Positions 25,605 to 35,700 of a DNA stretch of 64,000 nucleotides are shown here, in pieces. A program made the position numbers and the translations under genes. Below the pieces are notes generated by a model, which was given only the letters and a program-made list of their open reading frames with translations, did not search any database and had not been told where the DNA came from. The DNA is from Clostridia bacterium (GTDB lineage Bacteria > Bacillota > Clostridia > Oscillospirales > Acutalibacteraceae): NCBI GenBank assembly GCA_017435385.1, contig JAFSFB010000001.1:236097-300096 (forward strand), given 5' to 3'. How positions within the stretch are numbered: position 1 is the stretch's first letter; each line of letters begins with the position of its first letter.

Positions 25605-26144
25605 TTATTCCTCCATCTGTTTGCCGAGGAAGGATGCGGCAATCTGAGCGAGCTTGGTTTCGGTCTGGGTGGGGCAGGAGCCGTTTTCATGCATGAGCAT
25701 GACCAATGCGCCCGAAACATCGCCGCCGCCGATGATGGGGAAGGCAACGGCTGCCTCTTTGTCGAGTCCCTCGACGGGCTTCATTCTCTCGCCGTCAATA
25801 ACGCAGACATAGTTTTCACGCTTCTCCATAACGGCTTCAAGGCTGCGGCTGACCCTGCGGTCGAGCACTTCTTTTTTGCTCATGCCTGCGGCGGCGATAA
25901 CGCTGTCACGGTCTGTGACGATAACGGGCAGTCCCGTGCCTCTGAAAAGAACATCCGCATACTGCGCCGTGATCGACGACAGCTCACCGATAGGCGAATA
26001 CTTCTTGAAAATAACCTCGCCGTCCGAGTCTGTATAAATCTCCAACGGGTCGCCTTCACGGATACGCATGGTGCGGCGGATTTCTTTGGGGATGACGACC
26101 CTTCCGAGGTCGTCGATTCTTCTGACAATACCTGTGGCTTTCAT
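25605..26144 (-). CDS. spoVT: Stage V sporulation protein T
   Basis: 179 aa. Residues 1-50 are the AbrB/SpoVT swapped-hairpin DNA-binding domain (MKATGIVRRIDDLGRVVIPKE). Residues ~58-178 form the GAF-like domain of SpoVT. It controls late forespore genes and marks the organism as coming from a spore-forming lineage. Length and both domains match the Bacillus and Clostridium protein. It is preceded by AGGAG and appears monocistronic. Confidence 0.95.
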   Translation of the reverse strand: MKATGIVRRIDDLGRVVIPKEIRRTMRIREGDPLEIYTDSDGEVIFKKYSPIGELSSITAQYADVLFRGTGLPVIVTDRDSVIAAAGMSKKEVLDRRVSRSLEAVMEKRENYVCVIDGERMKPVEGLDKEAAVAFPIIGGGDVSGALVMLMHENGSCPTQTETKLAQIAASFLGKQMEE

Positions 26145-26217
26145 TTTATATCTTTCTCCTTATATTTTGGTTGCCCTGTTATTGTTTGTCAGAATTTGCG
26201 GTTTATACGGAAAAATT

Positions 26218-27156
26218 TTATTTAGCTGTTTTATTCTTTGATTTGTTTTTAACCTCTTGGGCTCTTATTTCTGCTATATCAGCCTCAACATCGTAACCTC
26301 TGCTGCGGTAGATATCTGCCATTTTTATGCATTCATTATAAGCCTTTTCATATTCTCCCATTTCTTCATACAGACCGACTTTGCAATCCATTTCATCGCA
26401 GAAGTATGTTCCGATTTCACCTGCTTTGTTGTAGTATTCTAGTGCCTCATCATATTTTTTAAGTTCCTTTGCGATGTCACCGCCGTGAATATATATCCGC
26501 CAATCATCGGGGAATTTTTTGATGGTCTCTTTAAAAATACTGTAAGCTTCATCAAATTTTTCTGCCCAGATAAGGGCAATCAAGAGGTTGTCTGTTTCTC
26601 TCGGATTATCGGGATCGGCTTTTATCTTTTCTTCAAGTTCTGAAATTATTTCATCTTCTTTTTTCAGAAGAAAGAACATCCATATTCTCTGCATGCAGGC
26701 GAGCTGATAATTTTCAGGGTCATCATTCGGGTCATCGCTGACCGCTTTGTCATACCACTCAACGGCAACGTCTCTGCAATAATTCATCATATACATGTGA
26801 ATCCAACCGTAGAGCCACTTATCCTCGGTTGACATCTCGCCCTTCTTTATAAGCTTTTCGTATTCGATACGGCAACGCATAAAGTCCTCAGGGTCACGTG
26901 ATTTCTCATAAACAGAAGCCAAACGCTGTGCATAGTTATCGTATGCAACGGTGTTCTTTTTGTAGAAATCATCAACAGTTACTTCATAGAGCCTTGCAAG
27001 TTCGGGCAAGGTCAGAACGTCAGGCAGAGTTGCTGAGCACTCCCAACGTGAAACCGTCTGAGAATTTACGTTCAGTTTTTCTGCAACCTGCTCTTGGGTC
27101 AAGCCTTTTGCAAGACGGAATTTTTTGAGATTGTCGCTGAAAATATTGTTCATCAT
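26218..27156 (-). CDS. XRE-family regulator with TPR-like C-terminus
   Basis: 312 aa from ATG 27156 (or 27153), which follows AAGGTG at 5 nt (or 8 nt); the longer TTG frame overlaps the ribosome site. Residues ~5-60 are a Cro/CI helix-turn-helix (LKKFRLAKGLTQEQVAEKLNVNSQTVSRWEC). Residues ~100-305 are helical pairs of 34 residues with TPR spacing (for example DVAVEWYDKAVSDDPNDDPENY and KYDEALEYYNKAGEIG). It is the last gene before the large low-GC operon and may be unrelated to it. Confidence 0.82.
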   Translation of the reverse strand: MMNNIFSDNLKKFRLAKGLTQEQVAEKLNVNSQTVSRWECSATLPDVLTLPELARLYEVTVDDFYKKNTVAYDNYAQRLASVYEKSRDPEDFMRCRIEYEKLIKKGEMSTEDKWLYGWIHMYMMNYCRDVAVEWYDKAVSDDPNDDPENYQLACMQRIWMFFLLKKEDEIISELEEKIKADPDNPRETDNLLIALIWAEKFDEAYSIFKETIKKFPDDWRIYIHGGDIAKELKKYDEALEYYNKAGEIGTYFCDEMDCKVGLYEEMGEYEKAYNECIKMADIYRSRGYDVEADIAEIRAQEVKNKSKNKTAK

Positions 27157-27746
27157 TTTCACCTTTTTCAATTTTTTCTCGAAGCTTCTGTTGTGATTAT
27201 ATCACGTAAAAATCAATTTGATAAGGTCTTATTTTGTGAACAGACTCTCAAATTCTGTGTAGTCGATTCAAGCGTTTTTTCGCTGCGGCAGGGATTTATA
27301 TATACCGTTTGTTCCTTTTCCGAGCAGTCAGAAAAAACAAATTTTTCCCGTTCTTCCCTGAACTTATCTGCCTGCTCTGCGTCGATGAAAAGTCTGCTGT
27401 CATGTAGGGCGACAGACATCCTTTTCACCGCCGACGGAACAAAGGTATAACACACTAGACTTTGCGTGCCGCAAAATCGTGTGCCAAAAGGAGATTTTCT
27501 CCCTTTGGATACCCACTTGTGCCGGTTGTTGTGTGTACACACTTTGAATTTTTTGAAAAACCACACCCGCAAAAAACCAACCGTCACCTTCATTTTTCTC
27601 GGCAAGTCTGCAACAACTTTTTCATAAAAACAAAAATTTTATACGCCTCAAAAAATGAAAAAAGTCCGAAAAACCTTTTCTGTCTTTCAAAGGTTTTTTC
27701 GGACTTTTAATTTGTTCAACCGTTTAAGAGATTGTCCTTTTTAATT
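27157..27746. other. Intergenic boundary region before the large operon
   Basis: About 590 bp without a well-supported gene. A 130-codon open frame on the minus strand (27213-27605) has no ribosome site and an atypical composition, so I do not call it. The stretch has a hairpin (27484-27508, 11 bp with one mismatch), a perfect 12-bp palindrome GTGTGTACACAC (27531-27542) and the terminator at 27661-27707. It is the junction between host-like sequence and the defence island. Confidence 0.5.
27661..27707 (-). terminator. Strong terminator of the nine-gene operon
   Basis: AAAGTCCGAAAAACCTTT and AAAGGTTTTTTCGGACTTT form an ~18-bp stem with one extra T. It lies 40 bp beyond the stop codon of the last gene and is AT-rich on both arms. 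Confidence 0.85.
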
Positions 27747-30700
27747 CTATCTTCTAGCCAACAACTTCTTGAATTCATCCTTTTCTTGTTGGGTTAGTGC
27801 ATCATACATTGAAAGCAATCCTTCTACGCGAGCAGCATGTAATTGACGTTCAATTAATTCTTTCACTGTTCTGTAGCGTTGCTTAGATCTAGATCCCAGA
27901 CAACCTGGAAGAGATTTTGTTTTTTCAAGCCATGAAGTACACTCTTGAGGAGACATTGTCTGATATGATTTCTCTGCGGCAAAAACATATTTTTCCATCC
28001 AAGCATGTTCTTCTTTTTCAAGATTACTTCTTATTGTTTGGGCGCAGTTTGTTATTGCTTCGATACAATAAGGATTGTCCTTTATCAAAATTTGGCTAAT
28101 TGCTAACTCGAGTGCGTCTAATTCTCGAGGTAATCCGTCTATGAAAATAATTGCATTGCTGATTGCATCTCTTAAAGCAAAAATATGATGCTCCCATTTT
28201 TCAGGTAATTGTTGTTGCGACAATCTATTTAGATTGCTATCGATATAACGTAATTCCGAAACTGTTTTGGCGTTTGCGACAGAAGAAATAATTGTATGAT
28301 ACTCTTCAGTTATATCTCTTATTCTTTTATCGATTATTGCAAGAGCCTCGGCTATTCTTTCTTTTAGAGGTGCAGAAATGGATGCAGGAAGATCTTTTGC
28401 GCCATCAAGAAAAGATAACCATCCAATCAGTCTGCTTTTCAATTCTTCGCATTCACGCAACTTTACAACAGAAAAACCAAGTGTTAGATCTTTTTCGCAT
28501 TCCACAAGAGAGCTTTCATAACGCTGTTTGGCAAGCAGTTCTGTTTCAAGCTCTCGAATTCTGTTTTCTGTAATAATGGCAAACTCTTCAAATCCATTTT
28601 CTCTTAATGTTTTTGCATATTTCGAGTAAATGTTTTTGAACTGCGATAGCTCGGTAATATCACACTTAGCTTTTTTTATAACAGAAGCATACGATTGTTC
28701 AAGTAGTTTTTTTAGATCGTTATGCAGTTGAAAAAGGATTTTGATGTAATCATTGCTATATACGAAAATACTTCCTTCTTCAATAAGTGGTGTTATTTGA
28801 GGCACGGTTTCTAGTGCTTTTAATATTTTTGAAATTGAAAACTTTTGTTTTGTTTCAGAAATGATTAATTGAATTTTAGAAATCTTTTCGTATATTATGT
28901 TATTCAGCCTGATTCCCTCATCAACGTGTACTTTTGCTTGTGCAACGAGGAATTTATTTTGTTCTGTTTCTCCTTCCTGAAGAATCATGTTTTCAAGTTC
29001 ATTCTTCAAATCCGCACATTGTTCAACGAAAGTAGTTTTTAGAATTTTTTTACATAATTCGCCAACTAAATCTACATTAATGTTTTTGTTTTTTTCTATG
29101 CGAATCTTTTTGATTTCAGGAAGTTTTAATTTGCCTTTTGGGTCAGTCCAATGTCGTTCAGAAAGACGTTCATTTGCAATAGTGTACAAATATTTGTTGC
29201 CATAATAAGCGATAAAATATGACACCAATAACGACAATGAGTTCTCGTTTAATCCATAAGGAGCCTGTAAATATTGTCCAAAAAGCATATAAACATATAT
29301 CGGCTCACCGCTTTCAAGTTTTTCTGTAACTTCATTTACAATGCTACGTATTATCGGATGACCGGATTCTACTAGCTGACAGTTATCATCAAAAACTTTC
29401 CACGAATGAGTAGATTTTGTGGACATAACCGCTGCAACACGATTTTTGTCTTTTGGAGTGAGAGAACTATAAACTTGCGCGTTCGTAAGAGTCTGATTTA
29501 ATAATCCTACGCAAATTGAAACCAGTGTTCCTTTTGCCTGAAACTTAATCTTCGTCTCAAAACCATCAAAAGGAAATGGAACCACTTTTTTGTACAGTTT
29601 GGAGAAGCACTGGGTACATAAGGCATTTATTCTTACAGAATATGTTTCGATTCCTGTATCACAAATCATCGTCTTTTGAGAAACACAGTTTGTGAATTTG
29701 CGTATGATTTTATTGTTTTGTGAATGCTGTTGATCTGCAATGTGCTTTTTAAACCTTTCTCTATCTGCTATAGAAAACTTTTGAAGAGCTTTTTTGATGG
29801 TCAATGCAGAAAGAATTTCCCCGTCACTATCGTTCAAAAACAGTATGATAACAGGATAATTGTTTGCACTTAAAGATTTATATAATGATGATATGCGAGC
29901 AATTTCGCTTTCTGCATTTTCATGACAATAAGCATAAACCAAAACTCCACGAAGCTTTTCTCCATCACAGTTTTCCATTGTGCTTCTAATAGCACTACGC
30001 AAGAAACTTTCAGAAATGTTATTAGAATCGATAAGTTGTTTCGTAAATCCCCATTCTGTAGAAGAGATTTGATTATTTTGTCCGAATGATGTTTCAACAG
30101 GTGTTGTGAGATTCATTTGAATAAGAATATCTTCATCCAAATCATCAATAGTTGATCTAACGCCCATACGATGTCTAGCAAAAACGCGCTTAAATTCATT
30201 AAATCCATTTGCTTCTGCAATGAGATCGAAGGTTTTGGCATGATTATCAAATGCTACAACACCGTGCATTTCCTCTAAAGATTTAAGTGCAAATTTAATC
30301 TCATCTTCAGCTAAGTTAGAGCAGTAACGAATAGCTGTAATAGCATCTTCTTTGTCCCAAAAAGACATGCGACCTATGTTGATTACCAGTACAGCCTGAA
30401 GAACTGTTTTTTCTAGAGCAGTTAACTTATCTCCGATTTTCACAAGAATATCGCGATACAACATACAATATTGGCTTGATACCAACCCTTTTTCTTCAGA
30501 GTTAAGCATCTCATTAAAAATACCTGAATCAATTAACTGAACAGGGTAAATATAAGGAAGCCAAGTTCCTTCAATATATGATGAAGAAATTTGCTCAAAC
30601 ATTTCTGCCACAAATGCTAAGGTTGAACGCTGTTGCATCCACTGATGTGAACTGGATAACAACCAGACGGTAATAGGATGCAGAGGATAGCAACCTTTCA

Positions 30701-31946
30701 AAATAATTGAGTTATATAAATCTGAATTAGTCCAGACACTTTTTTTAACAGCAGATTTATCCCAACGTGAAAGGACAGAACGGATTTTAGAATGATAATT
30801 GCTGTAACGACTTATAGCGCCATCTACCACTCTATCAAAATCCACAACATTCTTTTTGAGAATATTAGCAAGGATTGTTTCAAAATTAGAAGATAGGAAT
30901 AAGTTTTCACATGCAGTTCGATAACGATCTATATATCTTGTTACGTTAGCAGCTTTTTCAATACGATTTAAATATGCCTTTAATTCATTTTGAATGAATC
31001 CAGCAAAAATAATTTTTCCATTAGCGGTTTGTATCGCTTCGAAGATTTGCTGTAATGCTGCATCTCCAGCAATGGCAGGGTTTGCGGCTGTATATTCAAT
31101 ATATCTTCCGAACTCATCAAATAAAAGTAAAATTTTATTAAACGGTTTTCCTTCTCCGCAAAGTTCTTCCTGCAAAACCAATAATACATCTCCAGCAGAA
31201 AGACCTCGATCCCAAGCAATTCTGTCGCCGTTAACAGATTCATATACAACATTTATAATTTCAAGTACGTTGCTATCCGATTCAGCATGAGATAACAAAT
31301 AATTTTTTAAAGCAACTCCTGTTAAATTCAATCCATTCCTAGTGGCTGCAGAATTGAATTTGTCTTCAAAAAGCGAAAACATATTTTCGACAAAACGTTT
31401 GGCAATATCATATGATTTTGTGAGCTTTTGGAGGAGCTTATCACTTATACCAAATCGAGACAAAGACAACCTAGCACAGCGAAGAATTTCAGCATCAAGA
31501 TTGAAATTGTTCATTCCATTTAATACGATTACAAGATTTTTACTTGTGTTTATATCTTTTATGTACTGACCAATTTCTGCATCCACTGAAGAAATATTTC
31601 GAATTACCTTTTCTGACAAATCGCTTTTGCCAGAAAACAAAGCCCCAAGACAAACTGCCAAATGGGATTTTCCCGTTCCGTATCCGGCGATAGTCATAAC
31701 AAAGCTGTTATCTGGTTTAGAGCTATAAAGCTTGTCAGCGAGGTTTTTTGCGAAAGAGGCTGTATCAAGCAATCGGTGCGCACCTGCGGAAACATCGGTA
31801 TCAGAGACACCATAATACTTTGGTCCATGAAAAACATAGCTCTCAGCAATAGCGCCAACCTTACTGTCATCATAAAACCATTCAGTTTGCACGGCTCCGT
31901 TAAAGAAGCTCTCTTTGCTAAAACTTACAATTTGACTTACTTTCAT
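27747..31946 (-). CDS. Giant P-loop ATPase (1399 aa), BrxC-like, second copy
   Basis: Walker A is GYGTGKSHL (88-96) and Walker B is LLLFDEFGRYIEY (273-285). A later GCYPLHPITVWLL segment (~415) is the type seen in BREX BrxC and other DUF499-like defence ATPases. The middle has a CTQC zinc-like pair. Residues ~950-1390 are long coiled coils. It resembles in order and motifs, but not closely in sequence, the 1196-aa ATPase at the other end of the operon. It is the last gene, 15 bp after the DUF4007 protein, with TGGAGG before ATG. I infer it drives DNA translocation or signalling for the sulfur-modification locus; no nuclease motif was noticed. Confidence 0.75.
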   Translation of the reverse strand: MKVSQIVSFSKESFFNGAVQTEWFYDDSKVGAIAESYVFHGPKYYGVSDTDVSAGAHRLLDTASFAKNLADKLYSSKPDNSFVMTIAGYGTGKSHLAVCLGALFSGKSDLSEKVIRNISSVDAEIGQYIKDINTSKNLVIVLNGMNNFNLDAEILRCARLSLSRFGISDKLLQKLTKSYDIAKRFVENMFSLFEDKFNSAATRNGLNLTGVALKNYLLSHAESDSNVLEIINVVYESVNGDRIAWDRGLSAGDVLLVLQEELCGEGKPFNKILLLFDEFGRYIEYTAANPAIAGDAALQQIFEAIQTANGKIIFAGFIQNELKAYLNRIEKAANVTRYIDRYRTACENLFLSSNFETILANILKKNVVDFDRVVDGAISRYSNYHSKIRSVLSRWDKSAVKKSVWTNSDLYNSIILKGCYPLHPITVWLLSSSHQWMQQRSTLAFVAEMFEQISSSYIEGTWLPYIYPVQLIDSGIFNEMLNSEEKGLVSSQYCMLYRDILVKIGDKLTALEKTVLQAVLVINIGRMSFWDKEDAITAIRYCSNLAEDEIKFALKSLEEMHGVVAFDNHAKTFDLIAEANGFNEFKRVFARHRMGVRSTIDDLDEDILIQMNLTTPVETSFGQNNQISSTEWGFTKQLIDSNNISESFLRSAIRSTMENCDGEKLRGVLVYAYCHENAESEIARISSLYKSLSANNYPVIILFLNDSDGEILSALTIKKALQKFSIADRERFKKHIADQQHSQNNKIIRKFTNCVSQKTMICDTGIETYSVRINALCTQCFSKLYKKVVPFPFDGFETKIKFQAKGTLVSICVGLLNQTLTNAQVYSSLTPKDKNRVAAVMSTKSTHSWKVFDDNCQLVESGHPIIRSIVNEVTEKLESGEPIYVYMLFGQYLQAPYGLNENSLSLLVSYFIAYYGNKYLYTIANERLSERHWTDPKGKLKLPEIKKIRIEKNKNINVDLVGELCKKILKTTFVEQCADLKNELENMILQEGETEQNKFLVAQAKVHVDEGIRLNNIIYEKISKIQLIISETKQKFSISKILKALETVPQITPLIEEGSIFVYSNDYIKILFQLHNDLKKLLEQSYASVIKKAKCDITELSQFKNIYSKYAKTLRENGFEEFAIITENRIRELETELLAKQRYESSLVECEKDLTLGFSVVKLRECEELKSRLIGWLSFLDGAKDLPASISAPLKERIAEALAIIDKRIRDITEEYHTIISSVANAKTVSELRYIDSNLNRLSQQQLPEKWEHHIFALRDAISNAIIFIDGLPRELDALELAISQILIKDNPYCIEAITNCAQTIRSNLEKEEHAWMEKYVFAAEKSYQTMSPQECTSWLEKTKSLPGCLGSRSKQRYRTVKELIERQLHAARVEGLLSMYDALTQQEKDEFKKLLARR

Positions 31947-31961
31947 ACTGTATCCTCCAGA

Positions 31962-32795
31962 TTATAGTAATCTGCTGTACATTTGAGATATAACATTTGT
32001 TGAATTTGATAAACGGATGATTGTAGCGGGATACAACTGTCGGTTAACCGTTATAAACCCCTCATATGCGAGTGAATCTATTACATAATTACACTCATCC
32101 TCATTGAGGCCAAAAATTCGGTTGAATCCAATTTCGTTTTTTAGTTCTAAATCAGTTATCTCTTGCTTATCTGGATAAATTCGTTCCCAACTATCTAATA
32201 AAGCATAGGCATACACAAAAACCAGATCAAATTTTTCAGGATGCTCACGAAACTCAATAATTCCATCCCAACTCAAAAAGTTCAAGCGTTGGAAACAACC
32301 TTCTGTATAACTGTTTTTTACTACACTAAAAACTTTTTTTAACAGATTTTCCTGAGACACATCACACCATGTACTTGATAAGGAAAACAGTCTTTCTTGA
32401 CTGATTTTTTCCCCAAATCCGGGATGTGCTGAATGTGTAATATATTCCCATTGAGGAGCAAAACTACCCTTTTTTGTCATGCCATAATGACATAACCAAC
32501 AAGTCAAGTCTTCGTGCAAGTATGAATCTTGCACGAAGACCTCTTCTCCCAACGGAGTTAGTTGAAGAGAATATACACCCTTATCTATTGAATAATCTAC
32601 TAATCCCATACACTTTGCATAACGAATATGAGGCTCTACTTTACCTTTCTGTTTTCCCGTTGGAATACCTGTACAATCACTTATTTCGAATTTGGTTCCG
32701 GAATAATTTTCGGAAGCTAATCTCAAAATTTTAGCTATATAAGGCATCTCAGGTTGAAAGGTTTCATGGAATTCTAGTGTACTACTTTTAATCAT
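31962..32795 (-). CDS. DUF4007-type protein, second copy
   Basis: 277 aa. The start has HETFQPEMPYIAKIL, the position where DUF4007 proteins have GHETFPFR, then an HTH-like region (CTGIPTGKQKGKVEPHIRYAKCMGLV), a middle helical part (LTCWLCHYGM) and a C-terminal winged-helix-like end (IDSLAYEGFITVNRQLYPATIIRL). DUF4007 proteins are found beside PAPS-reductase-like and desulfurase genes in DNA phosphorothioation loci. It overlaps the DptH-like gene by 8 bp and precedes a giant ATPase, exactly as the first DUF4007 gene does. The sequence is diverged from that first copy. Likely a DNA-binding or adaptor subunit. Confidence 0.65.
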   Translation of the reverse strand: MIKSSTLEFHETFQPEMPYIAKILRLASENYSGTKFEISDCTGIPTGKQKGKVEPHIRYAKCMGLVDYSIDKGVYSLQLTPLGEEVFVQDSYLHEDLTCWLCHYGMTKKGSFAPQWEYITHSAHPGFGEKISQERLFSLSSTWCDVSQENLLKKVFSVVKNSYTEGCFQRLNFLSWDGIIEFREHPEKFDLVFVYAYALLDSWERIYPDKQEITDLELKNEIGFNRIFGLNEDECNYVIDSLAYEGFITVNRQLYPATIIRLSNSTNVISQMYSRLL

Positions 32796-35700
32796 TGATT
32801 AACCTCTCTGGCAAGCTTGTTACTTTAATAATTTTCGGTTCATACTTAGTCCACTTGTCATTTCGAACCATATTGCCACAGGTAACACATTCGCCTTTTT
32901 TGAGCTTTTTGAGCTTCTCTGCCCAATCTTTTGCGCCCTGTGAAGAAATATCAATATTTTTAGCAACAGTCATTACACCTTCATCGGGAGGGCAGAAATA
33001 GAGCTTTTGTCCAGCTTGTTGTAATCTTTGGATTTCTGCATCATCCAATTGAGGTTTCATAAACTGTGTTGCATACCAACCTGATACACCAAACTTTCTT
33101 CCTTCGGTCAAAATCATTCCGCTGGGCGTGTTTTCTTGATGGCTTAAATTTTGCGCTTCATCCATAACAACAATAAGGGGTCTGGATTCATCGCCAAATT
33201 GTGTGCAGTAATTCCAAATATCCCACAGCAAAAATTCTGTCAAAAGAATCTGGGTGTCTCTATCATAACTTGCAAGTTGGAAAATATAAACCTCTCCGTT
33301 TGCGGATCTTATTTTTTCCCAAGAGAAAGAATCATCTTGCACGAAACATTTTAAATCGGTAAATGGTCTTAATTTGCTGAGAACAGAGTTTGCTCGTGCA
33401 CTATCAAGCTTTTCAAGCTCAGACACCATAACATCGAAATTCATGTTATCGCCGTGTGTCTTAAGTCCTGAAAGAATGGCATCATACATACATGCAAACT
33501 GTTGATCACCAAATGTTTTATAAACCGACCTAAAAACATCTGCTACTTTTCTAGCAACATCGGCATCTTCCTCAGGATATGAGAAATCTTCATCCATTTG
33601 AATTAATTGTTTCTTGAAGGGATTAACGGGGATTTTATCCTTACGAACAAAACGTTGTACAATCTTTTCTCCCAATTTATCCTTGAAGACAGAATCTAAT
33701 TTGGAAGGAGCAAAACCTCCAGTATAGTCAAAAATGATACTTGACAAATCTTGCATAGATGCTTCCATAAGAAGTGCTTGGATACAATACGTTTTGCCGC
33801 AACCAGAGTTTCCGTTGATAAGAAGATGTCGGTTATTTAAACTCTTGTTGCCGAATTCCCAATAATACTTTTCTCTTGTGCGCAGATCTTCACCTAAAAG
33901 CATACGTACAGATTCAAGAGGTTGCTTTTCTGAAGAAACAGGTTTCGCTATTGATTCTATACGGTCGTTGTTTTGGGATTCTACATTATCGAACTCGCCT
34001 TCAACAATTGTTGTCTGAGACTCAGGTTTTATATTTGGTTCTTGATAATTCTCTACAGACTTTTGGATGGGTAAATTATTGCTTCTTAATTCATGAGAAG
34101 CATTTGAATCCATTTTAGTTTGGGATACGTTTTCTTCGATATCGATAGCTACAACAATCGGTTCATCAACTACACCGACGTCGTTTTCATCTTCCTCATC
34201 TTCAGTCATATCTTGATCTTCAGGATTAATAATCGTGTTATGATTAAATGTTGAGGAACGTTCTTCCGGTGGAACAAGCATTTTCTGTATAAACAACTGT
34301 CCACAGCTATGACAAACGAGATCTTCCAAAGATATGTCCTCGTCGCTTAATTCGCTGGGAAGTGTAGATTCAAGAACATATTTATATGGAATATCTGCAT
34401 TAGAATCAAGCCAGAAAGCAAAAACATCTCCGGTCCAATCGATTTGATATTTACCACTAAGAATGCCGTAGATTTTGTTTCTTATGGTGTTATACTCTTC
34501 AGAAGTATTATCCAAATTAAGAGGAGAAAAGATAATTGCTCGGTATAGCTGATTTAACCAATATCGATGCATAATGCTTGTGTTATCAGGATTCCAGTTC
34601 GCACTCATCGTACGAAGTCCCTTTTCAAGCTGTGATTGAGCTTTTATAATGTGACCGTCGTTCTGGAAACCCATTTTGCATTCAATAATTTTAATTTGGA
34701 TTTTTAGCTTTTTGTCTGGATCAAGATTATCCTCGCTTTTGGGAATTTCTATAAGCATAAAATCAGGTCGCTTATTATCTTTGCTTAACTCGTCATCTTC
34801 AGCAAACCAATGTTTATAGGAATCCAAGCTAATTAACGCCCTAACTGCATAATTATCATTGGGTTGAGAAAGACCAAGCATTTGTAAAGTAAGAATATAA
34901 GCAAGGAAACTATGAATTTCATAGTCATAAGGATTCAGCGCTTTAAGAATTCGGCTACCATCCATATGCTTCGACATTTCATCGACGCAAAAAGCAGCGG
35001 CCTTTTGTAAACGTGTTTGATCCCAGTTAGAGAATTTTTCACGAATTCTTTTAGTTAACATAGATTTAATGTCGGTTAGAATATCTTTGCGAGCTGATAC
35101 AGTAACGTTAAGCTCACCATAACATCCTTCGCCAGTTGTAAATCCGATAATTCTGCTGTTGTCAGATTCAAGCATTCTCCTATCAATTGCGGGATCTACG
35201 CATACAACCCATTTACAAGCGTTATGAGACATTTCGATAATATGATTCTGAATTTCAGTCAGCTCAAGTGTCTTGAATGTTCTGTAAATACCTTGTGTGC
35301 TATGAGGATTGCTGATTACGTAAGTTGCTTGAGTGTGGCTTTTTGCGGCTAAAAACTGAAACTGAGAAATACTAACTTTACGAGCCTTTCCGTGTGTTGC
35401 CGCAATTGTATCTGGCGTGAATGTCATCGGGAATTTAGCTTGTTCTTTGTCAATGATTTCATCACCTGTTTTATCGTGCTGAACTCCGGCGGTCTCAAGA
35501 ATATCATAATTAAAGCACAAGTCACAGTTGTTCAAAAGTTCAGCAAAACAATCTGCATCAGATTTATCTGAACCAATGGTAACATTTCGAAGATAAGTAT
35601 TAACCTTAACGTTTCGCTCATCATCAAAATAACTATCCAACCAACGTTTGAGATAAGATGCAGAATTTTTCTTGCTATTAAGACAGATTATTTTAAGATT

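Noticed and set aside
27213..27605. 130-codon open frame on the minus strand in the boundary region
   Set aside because: No ribosome binding site, it overlaps the 5' region of other signals, and its composition is unlike neighbouring proteins. It might be a relic but cannot be supported as a gene.
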